NCBI GenBank assembly: GCA_964019415.1
Contig: OZ025888.1
Location: forward strand, 3,668,536 to 3,732,535
Direction: 5' to 3'
Length of the DNA: 64,000 bases
From: Ianthella basta
Taxonomy: Eukaryota; Porifera; Demospongiae; Verongiida; Ianthellidae
Shown: piece after piece, positions 34,470-50,500 of the stretch
Layout: each line of letters starts with the position of its first letter
Numbering within the stretch: position 1 is the stretch's first letter
The notes under the pieces: model-generated
Told to the model about the DNA's origin: nothing
Database searches by the model: none
Seen by the model: only the letters and a program-made list of their open reading frames with translations
Made by a program: the position numbers and the translations under genes

Positions 34470-35203
34470 GAGCTAGAGGTGAATAGACATGTCACGTATT
34501 CTTATACTGCTACATGTAGTACAAAAATATATTATTTGGAGGACTCTAATTGAGCACTACATCTGGGCTTCTGAAGTGTAATGTCATTGTGTGCCCCATG
34601 TTTTCAAGTGGCTTCAGAAGTCATGGCAACCAGCAGTGTTCACAGCTGTGGTCTCCAAGCCATTGTCAAAGTGCACTAATTGACTAAAGTGTGTACCTGA
34701 TGGCCTTAACGTTGGCTTCTATATAACTTGCCATCCAATTCAGTGGTAGCTATGTCTCTCCCTTAAATGTTGATCAGGTTTCCAGCATGGTGACCTGCTG
34801 GCACTCTTGAGTACACATGTGCAGAAGCATGGAACTCAGCCTGTCATAAATATGCATTCTTCCTTATTCCTGTCTGTAAATTCTTTGCATTCTATTGAAC
34901 ACACATCCTTGCTTCCTCTTTGCAGTTTATGACAACTAATTACTGTATATACTGGGGTGTATATGCTTATACATGATCATGAATGCTTCACAGCTGCTGT
35001 ACTGTTGACACATGCACACTTGTTACACTGAGTGCTTTACACACAATAACAGAATTAATTAATAATGTGATATAGCACACTTCTGATGAATTGTCTGAGC
35101 AGATCATTGCTTACATTATCATGAAGTGCTTCAAAGCTATACTATTCAAAAAGGCACTTTCTTTGCCACAAAACACTAATCTGCTACATACACTTATATA
35201 TGG
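34470..35203. other. 3' flank of S4, duplicated with 46700-47549
   Basis: Long collinear similarity to 46820-47550 and partial similarity to 57480-57985 and 13600-14200. No gene is visible. Confidence 0.55.
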
Positions 35204-37257
35204 CTAAAGTTTGACAGATGCATACTCGCTCCCCTCCACCTTCATCAGGTCCAGCTCCTGATAGTGCTTGTTGTGTCCCTCTGTGTCCTGCTTGTCTACC
35301 TCCTCATAGACCCCTGCACCGAGAGGTGTGCTCTTCTTCCCTTCATCCACCACCTCATAGTGATCAGTCCCAGGAGGAGGTGGCTTGGGGGAGTGGTCCA
35401 GTACCCTCCTGTGATTGGCTCTTACCAACATCACCACACCAGCAGTGAATGTGGCTATGCCCACAAGAACCATTAGTGCACCAATGGATATTGGCAGCAC
35501 TGTTGATAAAGTACATGTACAAGTACCTGTAAAATTGCAGTAACATTGACATGTACTTGTATCTATTATAACAGGGAGTAATGATGGAGATGAGTTATAG
35601 TGTTGGCAGTAGCAACCTGGTCATGTATGCTATCCTTGAAGACTGCATATTTGTCCTAACCTTGTGCTCCACTTCGTGCAAGGGATGACAAGTCAGTTGT
35701 TTCTGATGTAGTAGCCACTGTCTTTGGAGTTGGAGTTCCTCTGCTAACTACAGTTAACGTTGTCGGTGTAGTCATTACTGTGCTTGTGGTTGGTCCACCT
35801 ATAATGAACATAATCATGCAGTCATAGTCCGACTCATGATAATTTTATGTACATATAATCAGTGACACCCGCAGACTACACCTTAAGGACTCTGCTAACC
35901 TATACTAATTGAATTTCACATGCAACAATAGATGGAAGCACTTAATGTTTGTTCCTTGTGCACCTCCTACCGTCCCTGCATTGCCCATCTGGTGTAAGAC
36001 ATCTCACTGCTGGCTGTTGACTGATGTTGTGTCCACTAACTGCCCACACCTTCACTCTGTAGAGCTGGCCTAGTCCTCCAAAACATGAGGTTTCTTTTGC
36101 TACTCGTCCAGTTCCTCCACTATTAGCAATGACACTCATGTACTTCTCTACAAATGTGATGTTTCCTATTCTGCACTCAAACTCTACAATATATCTCTCC
36201 ACTTGGCAGCCATCTGGTGATGTGAACGTCCACATAGTGTTATGGACACTTATTTTGGGAGTTGCTAGCATGGCTATATTATAGAAGAAAAGATTTACAC
36301 ATAATCAGTAGTAACAGATCTATCCTATGTATGTATATTATAATGTGAGTGTGTTTGAGTGAGTGTAATAGTGTCCACTCGCTTACTTGAGTTCTTCAAG
36401 TAAACTGAGTAGTAAGTCTTTGTTGTTTGTCTAAAGCAATAATAGAGTCCATTTCTAGTGTAACTGTTCAGCACACTTTTGGCAGTGTTAATACCACTTG
36501 GACTTGATGCAATAAGCATTACATTTTGATCTGCTTCATAGTATATTTGTGCTGGTCCTCGATTCCCTTCTGTGGTGCAGTTGATCCACTGTTCCCCATC
36601 CTTCCCTGTTACCTGTTGTTCATCAGTGATGAGGGCATCGTTGAGGAGGAGGGAGGTTGGGGTGAAGAGGAATGGACGGGGTCTATCTGCAGAATGTACA
36701 GACATAATAGAACAGCACAGAATCAAATGCTATTCAGCTTCCTATGTATAGGTCTATATAGCCAATGAACCTGCTACATTGATTACTGTTGATGTAGACG
36801 GTCTCCTTCTTTGTTTATTGCCATAGTCAGCTTCACAATGGTACCTCCCTCTCATATCATGTGAAGTGACATCCACCAATAGAGTGTCATCCACTGCTCT
36901 GTAGTAGGGGGTTCCCTCTTGTATCTGACACATTGGTCCAGTGCACTCGTGGTGCCACTTGTATCTGATCACCTCACTCCCCTCAGGTAGTCCTGTGACA
37001 TCACAGGTCAGAAGAACTCTTGTTCCCAGTGTGAAGCTGCCAATATTGATCGTATTTCCAAACTCAGTGTAGAGTTTTCCACTAGCATTGTAAGCCCTGA
37101 TCTTTGCCACAACAGTTGCCTCTCCTGTGAGTCATGTGGATGGTACCACACAATAACTCCTCAACTCCCTCTATCCCCAGCAATCACTCCTAAGCCCCAT
37201 CCTACCTGTTTGGAGACTGGCTGTGATGAGTCCCAGTAGAACCAACAGCACCTTCAT
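35204..37257 (-). CDS. S4: short-tail receptor, intact
   Basis: Exons: signal peptide 37206-37257; Ig1 36771-37124; Ig2 36387-36686; FN3 35971-36273; stalk 35661-35798; TM+tail 35204-35526. The total is 1470 nt, 489 residues, all introns phase 1. Ig1 has LTCDV, RYKWHHEC, MCQIQ and SHDMRGRYHC; Ig2 has EQWINC and the longest variable segment (ADQNVMLIASSPSGINT) before the YYCF strand; FN3 opens LATPKISVHN. The tail reads PPPPGTDHYEVV, VYEEV, HYQEL, SEYASVKL. The S tail exon is almost identical at nucleotide level to S1, although the ectodomains belong to different groups. It looks functional. Confidence 0.85.
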
Positions 37258-37729
37258 TGTTAGAACCCTCTAAGGTTGATCCCTATAGGCTACTGTTTTC
37301 ATTTGATCAGTGGTACTAAAAGAGACTCACTACAACCAGCCTGAACTGCTTACATTCATGATTAGAGCACTTTGCTAAACCTCTGAAGGACCTCTAGAGA
37401 GACCACATCAATAGAAACTGCTACCTACTTGCTATGGCTTCAGAGGCCACATGCAAACATGGGCATACATTATCCCAGAAGCCATCAAGTGGTTCCCAAT
37501 TAGTGTCCCCATTAGCCAATACTGCCAGACCAGCACCTTTAGTAAGACTCTGATTCATGCACACTGCATGTGTTATATTGTCCAGTAACTGTTGGTATTA
37601 CTGAAATATTGGAAGAGAATGTTTGACATTAAGAAGAATGCAAATTGGGAGCCACAAGGGGTTCTGGAGGGCAATGTGTGTGTGCATGTTTGTAAGATGT
37701 AGTGTTTTATTCAGTTGCTCACTTACTGT
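37258..37729. other. Receptor 5' flank
   Basis: Same upstream flank as S1 and S3. No gene is seen. Confidence 0.4.
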
Positions 37730-38060
37730 ACAGTCATCCACTGCTCTGTACCAGGGGATCCCACACACATTTCACTTGAGCGCACTTGTGGTGCCACTTG
37801 TAGCTGATCACCTCACTCCCCTCAGGTAGTCCTGTCACATCACAGGTCAGAAGAACTCTTGTTCCCAGTGTGAAGCTGTATATAGGCATGCATTTCATTA
37901 TTTAATGTCCACTTCACCTACACCAGCACTGTAAGCCCTGACTGTCACCCTAGCAGCTGCCTCTCCTGTGAATCATGTGGATGGCACCACAAATCTACTC
38001 CTCAACTCCATCTGTGTCTAGTATAATTATCACTCCCCTGTCTGTTTGAAGACTAGTTGT
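37730..38060 (-). pseudogene. Receptor 5'-end relic between S4 and L5
   Basis: Ig1 fragment (LTCDVTGLPEGSEVISYKW, then HHKC) at about 37735-37880, degraded exon start near 37920-37970 and a degraded signal-peptide copy near 38035-38075. Very similar to the relic at 4536-4905. Confidence 0.7.
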
Positions 38061-39103
38061 GATAAGTCCCAGTGGTATCAACAGTAACATATATACTCAT
38101 TTACTGCCAGAACACTCCGAAATTGAACACTGGTATATTAACTGCCCTCTTAATGATAGCAATACTGTGGTACAGAAATAGATGGTCAAAAGTGGAGACT
38201 GGTTGTGATGAGTCCCAGAAGAACCATCAGCATTTGTTCCTTCATAACTCAGTTGAACACTGGACTATTGTCCTCCCGCATGCATGTGCTAGTGCTGTTG
38301 TGGTACACAAACTGACTGTGAGTGTACATGTGGATGCTCTCATTGTTGCAAGTTGCATCCAAAGGTGATGAAAAGCTACTACACCTGCATGTAATATCCA
38401 TTGTGTTTGTATGTGTGCATCAAAGGCTTTGAATTCATAAATTTGAAGTGGAAAATCTCTTCGTTGTTTTCATATCACAAACCTAAGAGTTTCTTAGAAA
38501 GTGACTTGCCAAAATCGCACTCTGGTGGGATGGAATTTCACCCTTAGTTTTCACGGAACACATACACTGGCTATGGTATATGAACTTGTATCATTACCAT
38601 GACAACAGAAACATATTCTGTACTGTATGGTGGTGAATGTCTCTCATAGTTTCATTGCATCATTTCTATTTTATATAATTATGCAATGAGTGTTTCTGAT
38701 GGGGGGGCTATGGGCTTGCAGTGAAACCACTGCAACTCCCTATTATTAGAGTCATTATGGCAGCAGTACTTTGTGCAGTACTATGTTATAAACATATACA
38801 CTATAAAAATTATGGCTATGTCATACACTGGGTCTGAGGGAATGTCAGATCTGTAGCTATTGGCTGGAGATGGACACATTTTTCTTAAATCAATTTTAAA
38901 TCTAAACTAGACCTTTCAGCCTAGGAGGCCAACAAGTGCCAAAATTTCCTGTTCTCATTATTGATGCACTACATTGCTAATTTAGTAAGCTCAACTTCAT
39001 CATTTGAACATCACAAGGAGTAACTGGGTGAGATGATACATTGCATGAGTTAATTTGCACACATGTTCAGATTACTGAAAACTATACTGTTAAATGAGCG
39101 AAG
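38061..39103. other. Conserved 3' flank of L5
   Basis: Collinear with 4900-5862. Includes the repeated block at about 38710-38890. No gene is seen. Confidence 0.5.
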
Positions 39104-40688
39104 TCACTTTTTCTTCTTATGACTCTTATCCACGACTGCATAGAGCATGTCAACATTAAGATCCTTGCTGTCTCCTTCAATCTGCTGTACAGACTCACTG
39201 TCTACCTTTGGCTCATACTTCACACTTACCACATTGTCATACTCCTTTTCCCTTTCCACACCTCCACTCTCCACCACTCCTTCCCCTCTCTCTGTCAACT
39301 TGCCTTTCTTCTTCATTGGCATGGTGTACAGATCTTCCTTGTTTGTGACAGTTTCTTTCTCCTTCTCTGCCCCTTTCTTCTGGCTCTTGTCCACAACTGC
39401 ATACGGATCCCCAATGTTGGTCACACTGACTGGAGTGGAGGATTCTTTTGGTGCTTGTTTCATTGCAGTTTTGGTCTGTGCCTTGCCATTGACATCTTCA
39501 TATGGATCAAAACCATCAACAATGGAACCTGTAGCTTCATTCATGTCAGCATATGCATAGTCAGCACCTAGACATTTCTCTTTCACCTCATTTCCTTGCT
39601 TAGCCACTAATGCATTGTTGTAATATGGATTGTCTTCCATTTTTGACTCTCCTTTCTGCTTATAAGTCACCTTCCTCCTCATCACCACCACTACCAAGAT
39701 TATGCCCACCAGGGTCAACACTGAAATGAGGAGGAACACACCTACACCAACCCCCACTCCTATGAATGTGCCACTTGCTGCACCTACAGAGAAAGAAGAC
39801 ATGACACCCAGCTTGGGGGTACATGAGTTGCATACATGGTGACCCTGATTGTGGTACAGGAAGCAAGGCATGCATGAATGCACACGGCAACTTAATAGAG
39901 TGATTCATGTGCGCCTTTAGTTTATGCACATATGTAGCTATGGTTTGTAGTTTTGAAACATAATGCACTTACCATCATGCTCAAGAGTACTACTTGTTGA
40001 CACAGTATTTGTTGCCATTGGACTCCATGTGCTGTGCAATGTTGTTTGTGTGTGTCCATCTGTATTATTATATATAATGTCTTTCATGTATTTTCATATC
40101 TCTACGTCCTTAACTTTACTTCAGATATTCCTATGTACCAACCCTCAAGCTACATGTATTGATACTAACCTTGTGATCCAGGTGGACTGGAAGGTGAAAC
40201 ATCGGTCATTGCAGATGTAGTAGCCACTATTCTTGAAGTTGGAGTTCCTGTGTTTGTAGTAGTTGATCCATAATTACAAAGCATGTGATAATTATCATTA
40301 TAATCAGTAATGCAATAAACTTTATATACTTAGCTTCACATTAATAAGCAATGCTTACCTTGCTAAAATTCAATATTTCCAAAAATATTCAAAAAAGCAT
40401 AGGACAACAGGAACACTAAATGTCCTTTTGTGCACCTCCTACCTTCCCTGCATTGCCCATCTGGTGTAAGACATCTCACTGCTGGCTGTTGACTGATGTT
40501 ATGTCCACTAACTGCCCACACCTTCACTCTGTAGAGCTGGCCTAGTCCTCCAAAACATGATACATTTCTTGGCACTCGTCCAATTCCATTACTATTAGCC
40601 ATGACACTCATGTACTTCTCTACAAATGTGATGTTTCGTACACTGCACTCAAACTCTACTATATATCTCTCCACTTGGCTGCCATCTG
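39104..40688 (-). pseudogene. L5: 5'-truncated long-tail receptor
   Basis: Retained exons: FN3 40443 to about 40688 (interrupted); stalk 40170-40247 (short, acceptor acacag|gaactc); second stalk 39973-40059; TM+tail 39104-39783, open, with NPYYNN, DYAYADM, DPYEDV, DPYAVV, DLYTMP and LYAVV. The FN3 exon is cut within the SPDGSQ-equivalent region, where the sequence jumps into the MCM-like last exon. Signal peptide, Ig1 and Ig2 are gone. The tail is better preserved than expected for an old fragment. Confidence 0.8.
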
Positions 40689-40823
40689 AGGGGGCATGAC
40701 ACTTACAGAACTAGTACACCATCCACTCTACCTGACACATCCACTGGTCATACTGCAAAGACAACGTTGAGACTATGATGGGTTGTGCCCGAGTGTAAGG
40801 CTACAAAGAGTGTTTACGTGCAT
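40689..40823 (-). pseudogene. MCMDC2-like last-exon fragment, copy B
   Basis: 40690-40775 matches 56583-56670 of copy C (the exon start encoding YDQWMCQVE and the upstream intron). It is fused directly to the L5 FN3 exon with CTG microhomology at the junction. Confidence 0.65.
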
Positions 40824-43612
<2,789 letters not shown>

Positions 43613-46600
43613 GTGTGTGTGTGTGTGCGATTGAGTGGATGTTGGTGGCATTGATTGTACCTCAACTCCAATGTATGATCCTGTAATATCTAACTTTAAA
43701 TGAGGGAAGGAGAGATGATTAGCACAAAGTAGCCTGTGAACAGAGCAAGAGCAGTGTTAATGCCTAAAAGAGGTGTACTATCGTTTGTAAATCTGGCAAA
43801 GCATAGTACATATACATTGACAACCTGCCATGTACATAGGAGTGAAATAGATGCATACCAAATCTGTCCACCAGGGACACCTCGTACAGCAGGATGGCCA
43901 TCACAGCATCTCTTGCAGTCACCTGTGGGCATAGGTACAGAGATCATCTGATGTATACATACACTGTATGCTGTGGTGCATTAAGTCATCAACCTGCTGG
44001 AGACAAAGGCACCAATACCCTAGTGTAGTAGTGAGCACTAGTGCTCCTCCTGGAGAGGCTGGTGTATGCACAACCAACTGTCAGTGTTCTTAGAGAATAA
44101 CAACAGGCTCACATGTTCACAACATGGAGTCTGGAAGGGCCACTCATGTCAGACGCAAGTACTGGAGACTGTGCACCAGTGGGCTTGCTGTCCAGACAGA
44201 GCCAGCAGTTCTCACGTGGTGTTCACTGACTTCTCCAAGGCTTTTGACACTGTGCCCCATAAGCGTCTATTGCTCAAGCTTGAACACATAGGCATTAGAG
44301 GGAAACTTCCTGATTGGATCGGCAGTTTTCTCTTGAATCATAGGCAATGTGTACTAATAGATGGTGCATCTTCTGAATAATGCAGTGTTACATCTGGCAT
44401 GCCACATGCAGGGCTCCATCCTAGGTCCCTTACTGTTTATCATTTATATTAAGGACATTGGAAAAGACTTATCCTCCCATACTGGCCTCTTTGCTGATGA
44501 CTGTACAATGTCCAAGAAGGTATCATCTTACCAAGATTGCCTGTTCCTTCAGGAAGACCTCAACAGTCTCCTCATGATCAGGTGGGCAAATATGTGGCAG
44601 CTAACATTGAACGCCAACAAATGCAAGGTAATGTGTATCTCTTGCAAACAGAACATTCCCACCTTCCAGTACCAATAAATCAATAGCAACAACCTCGAGT
44701 GGATAGAATCATTTAAATACCTAGGTTTAAAGCTTAACACCAAACTTATCTGGGATGACCACACTCTTGAGGTGACATCCAAAGCACAGTGCATGCTGAA
44801 CTTATTGAGGAGATTAATGTATGGCTGTCAGCATGATACGTGTGCTAATTAAGGTCAGAGCATACACTGCCCTGGTGTACCCCCACTTAGAATATTGTGT
44901 ACCAGTATGGGCACCTCACCAGCAGAAGCTTAGGCACAGTCGCACCATTGAAAAAGTACAGAAGTGAGCTGCAAGATGGGTATGTGGTGTCACTTGCAGG
45001 CCAAATGGGTATGAATGGTCTCGCTCCTATTTCGCCTTGTATAACGAACTACAATGGTTGACGTTAGAGAAGAGGAGACAATTTCTTATTTATTGTCAAA
45101 TGTACAGAATTCTGCACAATTTGGACTGTATTAAGTTTACTGGCAATTATACCACTAATAATATAGACCTCTACGTTCTCAACCCCATTCTGTAATCATC
45201 CCTCATTCTTGTACAGATATCTTTAAATAGTCATTTTTTTGTCAGTGCCCCCCCATCTCTGGCAAGCTTTACCATCTAACCTTGTTCAATTATCATCTTT
45301 TAGTGCATTTAGATCCATTTTACTCAAATTCTTATCATAATCACCAGTTGTCCGCTTCTCCATTAAATTTATGCCCTGTAATTTCATCTCTCCCTTATTA
45401 CCCTGTATGTACGTATGTATGTGTGCATATACAGTATATTTATGTATGTCCTGGGGTGCACTATTATAGGATTGCCTTTTGTGCAACCCTATCCATATGT
45501 CTATACAAGCATAGTTAATTCAATTCAATTCAATTTAGTGCTCCAAATCTGTGCAGCTGAAATGCAAACTGATATTACCAATACATGCATGTATACTACA
45601 AACATTTGGTAACAGCATACTGGTCAGCTCACCTACCTCATTTCTCAGGCTCTGTATGACATGTGCTTTAGCCAAATTGTTCCTATATACAGTAAAGGAG
45701 GACATAAGTATATACCTTATTGTAATTATGGTACACATAATTTATATCAGGTATATTTACTGAAGAGTGAACAAAGACAGGAACTGCATGCATTAATGTA
45801 TACAGCTAGATCCCTATAGCTAGACACATGTAAAGTCTCGCTTACAGAGCGTCTAGACCCGTTAGAGGCACGTCTGTCCCGTGTACACTAGATGCTCTCA
45901 CTCTCCTACTGGCACTGTAGAAGCTGCGAATGAGACTGTGAGCATCTGCACTGAAGGCAGGCCTCGCATTCTGAGCATATTCCTAACGACTACAACATGC
46001 AAAGAAACGACACACTCTTGTGACATGTCCACTCAACATTTCTATGTGAACAGCAGATCGAGGCCTTAGATTTAGTTTCTTCAGTATTACTTGCAGATAG
46101 TGCTGGGGACACCCTGCATGTATGTATGTACCTTGATATGATTCTCCTTATCAATGGGTGGGTCCTTAGGTTTGCCCATGGCATTGCAGAGGAAATGGTC
46201 AATGAGGTCTTGCTCTGCATACTCATTGGTGTCACCTAATTGTGTCTGAATCACCAGCATGAAGCCGCTGCCAGTATAGGAGAAGGAAGAGGCCAGGGAG
46301 CTTGTTAGTGAAGGACTTGACCTTGCAAACACTATTTGCAGGCAAATAATGCACAACTTGTATGTGAATTGGATGACAGAACTCACTCTGCCAGTACATC
46401 TGAAATTGCCTAATGGGGGAACATATAATACTTTGCACAACACAGCACATCAATCACACAGGACATCACAATGCAGTTCTGGCCATGCTGCCATACACCT
46501 ACATGTAGTGAATGTTGTTTGAGTAGTTCCACTTTAGCTGTGATAGCTATCTTCTTGCCCTAGTTGGCACACGACCACACTGTGCACTCCAGTGGCCATG

Positions 46601-46675
46601 AGGTGGGGCCCATAGCCTCCCTTTGGCTCTAGGAAGGCACATCCAGTACTACCTGCCTACTCTCAAGAGCTGTAT
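43613..46675 (-). pseudogene. MCMDC2-like 3'-half fragment, copy B (interrupted)
   Basis: Exon-like segments in transcription order: about 46510-46675 (WPLE-equivalent region, with stops); about 46134-46320 (SYTGSGFMLVIQTQLGDTNE, then DHFLCNAMGKPKDPPIDKE); about 45938-45985; about 45636-45682 (NLAKAHVIQSLRNEV); about 43852-43922 (ARDAVMAILLYEVSL); and about 43660-43745. A LINE sits between the fourth and fifth segments, and another sits beyond the last. The second segment keeps a frame that copy A has lost. Confidence 0.55.
44034..45540 (+). mobile_element. CR1/Jockey-like LINE fragment, degenerate
   Basis: Plus-strand RT blocks: VVFTDFSKAFDTVPHKRLL at about 44218-44275; GSILGPLLFIIYIKDI at about 44415-44460; FADDCT at about 44490-44507 (FADD variant of the YADD box); NANKCKVM at about 44612; FKYLGLKL at about 44712. 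Stops and frame changes lie at about 44378, 44676 and 44965. The 3' end is an AATTC-repeat tail near 45510-45536, typical of CR1/L2-type elements. Flanks match copy A on both sides, giving the insertion boundaries. Confidence 0.8.
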
Positions 46676-47549
46676 GGCGGGACCAACCAACAAACATGCA
46701 TGGAACTTGAGGTGCATAGACATGTCATGTATTCTTATACTTTATGAGCTGAGTGGGCAGTTGCATGTTTGTGTGTCGTGTGTACAGTATTCGTCTACAT
46801 GTACGTATGTGTTGAAATTTCAAACGTTGAACACTGGGCTGCTGCTCCCTCTGATATACAGTTACTGTGATACAAAAATATATTTTTTGAAGACTCTAAT
46901 TGAGCACTCTGGAACTTCCGGAGTATAATGACATTGTGTGCCCCATGTTTTCAAGTGGCTTCAGAAGTCATGGCAACCAACAGTGTTTACAGATGTGTTC
47001 TCCAAGCCATTGTCAAAGTGCACTAATTGATTGAAGTGTGTACCTGATGGCCTTAATGTTGGCTTCTATATAGCTTGCCGTCCAATCCGGTGGTAGCTAT
47101 GTCTGTCCCTTAAATGTTAATCAAGTATCCAGCATGGTGACCTGCTGGCACTCTTGAACACATGTGCAGAAGCATGAAACTCAGCCTGTCATTAATATGC
47201 ATTCTTCCTTAATCCTGTCTTTAAATTCTTTGCATTATTGAACACACACCCTTGCTTCCTCTTTGCAGTTTATGATAGCTAATTACTGTATCTACTGGGG
47301 TGTATATGCTTATACATGATCATGAATGCTTCACAGCTGCTGTACTGTTGACACACACTTGTTACACTGAGTGCTTTACGCACACTAACAGAATTTATTA
47401 ATAATGTGATATGGTAGCACGCTTCTGATAAATTGTCTGAGCAAATCATTGCTTACATTATCATCAAGTGCTTCATGCACAGCTATACTATTCAAATAGA
47501 CACTTTCTTTGTTACAAAACACTAATCTGCTACATACATGTATATATGG
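46676..47549. other. 3' flank of S5, duplicated with 34470-35203
   Basis: Collinear with copy A downstream sequence. No gene is visible. Confidence 0.55.
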
Positions 47550-50500
47550 CTAAAGTTGGACAGATGCATACTCGCTCCCCTCCACCTTCATCAGGTCCAG
47601 CTCCTGATAGTGCTTGTTGTGTCCCTCTGTGTCCTGCTTGTCTACCTCCTCATAGACCACTGCACTAAGAGGTGTGCTCTACTTCCCTTCATCCACCACC
47701 TCATAGTGATCAGTCCCAGGAGGAGGTGGCTTGGGGGAGTGGTCCAGTACCCTCCTGTGATTGGCTCTTACCAGCATCACCACACCAGCAGTGAATGTGG
47801 CTATGCCCACAAGAACCATTAGTGCACCAATGGATATTGGCAGCACTGTTGATAAAGTACATGTATTTGTGTCTATGAATGGAAGTATTGACATTGACAT
47901 GTACTTGTATCTACGTTATTATAACAGGGAGTAATGATGGAGATGCGTTTCACATATGTATAGCATGTTAGTTACTGTACAGTGTTTGCAGTAGCAACCC
48001 TGGTCATGCATGCTATTCCTGAAGACTGCATGAAATTATTTGTCTTAACCTTGTTGTTCACTTTGTGTGGGGGATGACAATTCAAATATTTCTGATGTAG
48101 TAGCCACTGTTGTTGGACTTGGAGTTACTCTGCTAACTACAGTTGTTGGTGTAGTCATTACTGTGTTTGTGGTTGGTCCACCTATAGTGAACATAATCAG
48201 GCAGTCATAGTCCAACTCATGATAATTTTATGCACGTATAATCAGTGACACCCTCAGACTACACCTTAAGGACCCTGCTGACCTATTCCCCATTTCACAA
48301 CAACAGCTGGAAACAATATTAATGTTTGTACCTTGTGCACCTCTTACCTTCCCTGCATTGCCCATCTGGTGTAAGACATCTCACTGCTGGTTGTTGACTG
48401 ATGTTGTGTCCACTAACTGCCCACACCTTCACTCTGTAGAGCTGGTCTAGTCCTCCAAAACATGATGTTCCTTTTGCTACTCGTCCAGTTCCTCCACTAT
48501 TAGCACTGACACTCATGTATTTCTCTACAAATGTGATGTTTCGTACTCTGCACTCAAACTCTGCAATATATCTCTCCACTTGGCTGCCATCTGGTGAAGT
48601 GAAGATCCACATAGTGTTCTGGACACTTATTTTGGGAGTTGCTAGCATGGCTATATTATAGAAGAAAAGATTAATTTTACACATAATCAGTAGTAACAGA
48701 TCAATCCTATGTCTGTATATCAATATCAATATCAATAGATATTTAAGTGCACCGTATCCATAGGTACTAGGACACCACGTGATCCAATGTAGCACTGCAC
48801 AAATTAAAAAGGATAGGGATAATAATAGTAAGTGGCGTCATAGTGAATGAGTTAGGCTAGTTAGAATGTACAGGGGGACTAATAGAACCTAGCTGACCAC
48901 ATAGAGTTAATGGTAGATAAAATATGATAGTTCCTACCTGCAAGGGATAACACCAGGGCTGCTACATCTCCATTGCTCTTTCCTGAGAGGTCTTCTTTTG
49001 TTTCGTCCATGGCTTTCAATAGAGGCTGTCTGTGATGATCCCATGCAGAGCACTGCAATAGCCAATGACACACATCCTCAACCTCCCCACTGTCACACTC
49101 CTTGCATATCCTGTCCTCCCTCTTCACCCCATGCCATCTTCCCATCTCAATCTGAAAAGCGGCAGTTCCACCTCTCAACTTATACATCATCCTCCTTTCC
49201 GCCTTTGACTTCAGTAATGCACAACTTGATTTAACCTCGCAATCTGATATCAGCTTCATCATTGATAACTTGGTCTTCTCATGCATTTTCTTCCTCCATT
49301 CATCTCTTACATTCCTCCAAGCAACACTCAGCAACATATCTTTCACATCTACCTCAGACAACTCCCTGATCACACCAATATTCACGTCCTGCCACCCAAA
49401 TTTCTCCACACACTTACTAATACTTCTCATCTAGCTTCCCCTACTACACTCCACAGCCTTCGACGCCACCTTCCTCAACAGCCTGTATTCATACACTTTA
49501 CTTGTCAGCACCTTGTACCAAAATTAGACACACCTCACTCTTGCCTCCCATACTAACTGGTAAACACTCCATCACCATTATCAACGACACCTTTGGGTGT
49601 AAGGTACCCACCCCAAAGAACATGCGGAAAGCATGCAACTGGACTCGTTCAAGTGCTTCCAGCCATCTCGAGCACCCCCAGATTTCAGCACTGTACAACA
49701 TCACCGAGTCTACCAGAGCACTCATCAATTTCTTGAAAGTACCTACCCCAACATCACCAACTTCTGTTTTACATCTGTTCATCCAAGCACCTAGTGCCCT
49801 TCTACCAGCAGCAGCCTTCTCCTCCACCATCTCTTTCAGCTGCAGATGCTCATCAATAACACACCCCAGATACCTTATATATTATAATATATACTATAAT
49901 GTGAGTGTGTTTGAGTGAGTGTAACAGTGTCCACTCACTTACTTGAGTTCTTCAGGTAAACTGAGTAGTAAGTCTTGTTGTTTGTACAAAGCAATAATAG
50001 AGTCCATTTCTAGTGTAACTGTTCAGCACACTTTTGGCAGTGTTAATACCACTTGGACTTGATGCAATAGTTATTCGATCTGTTTCATAGTATATTTGTG
50101 CTTGTCCTCGATTTCCCTCTGTGCTGCAGTTGATCCACTGTTCCCCATCCTTCCCCGTTACCTGTTGTCCATCAGTGATGAGGGCATGGTTGAGGAGGAG
50201 GGAGGTTGGTGTGAAGAGGAATGGACGAGGACTAGCTGCAGAATGTACAGACATAATAGAACAGCATAGAATCAAATGCCATTCGAGCAGCTTCTTACGT
50301 ATACGTAGGTCTATATAGCCAATGAACCTGCTACATTGATTGTATTGATGTAGACGTTCTCTTTCTCTGTTCATGCCATACTCAGTATCACAATAGTACC
50401 TCCCTCCCATATCATGGGAAGTGACATCCACCAATAGAGTGTCAGCCACTGGTCTGTAGTAGGGGGTTCCTTCTTGTATCTCACACATTGGTCCAGTGCA

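Noticed and set aside
49281-49556. Plus-strand open frames at 48998-49918
   Set aside because: They are antisense to the LINE thumb and zinc-knuckle frames on the minus strand.
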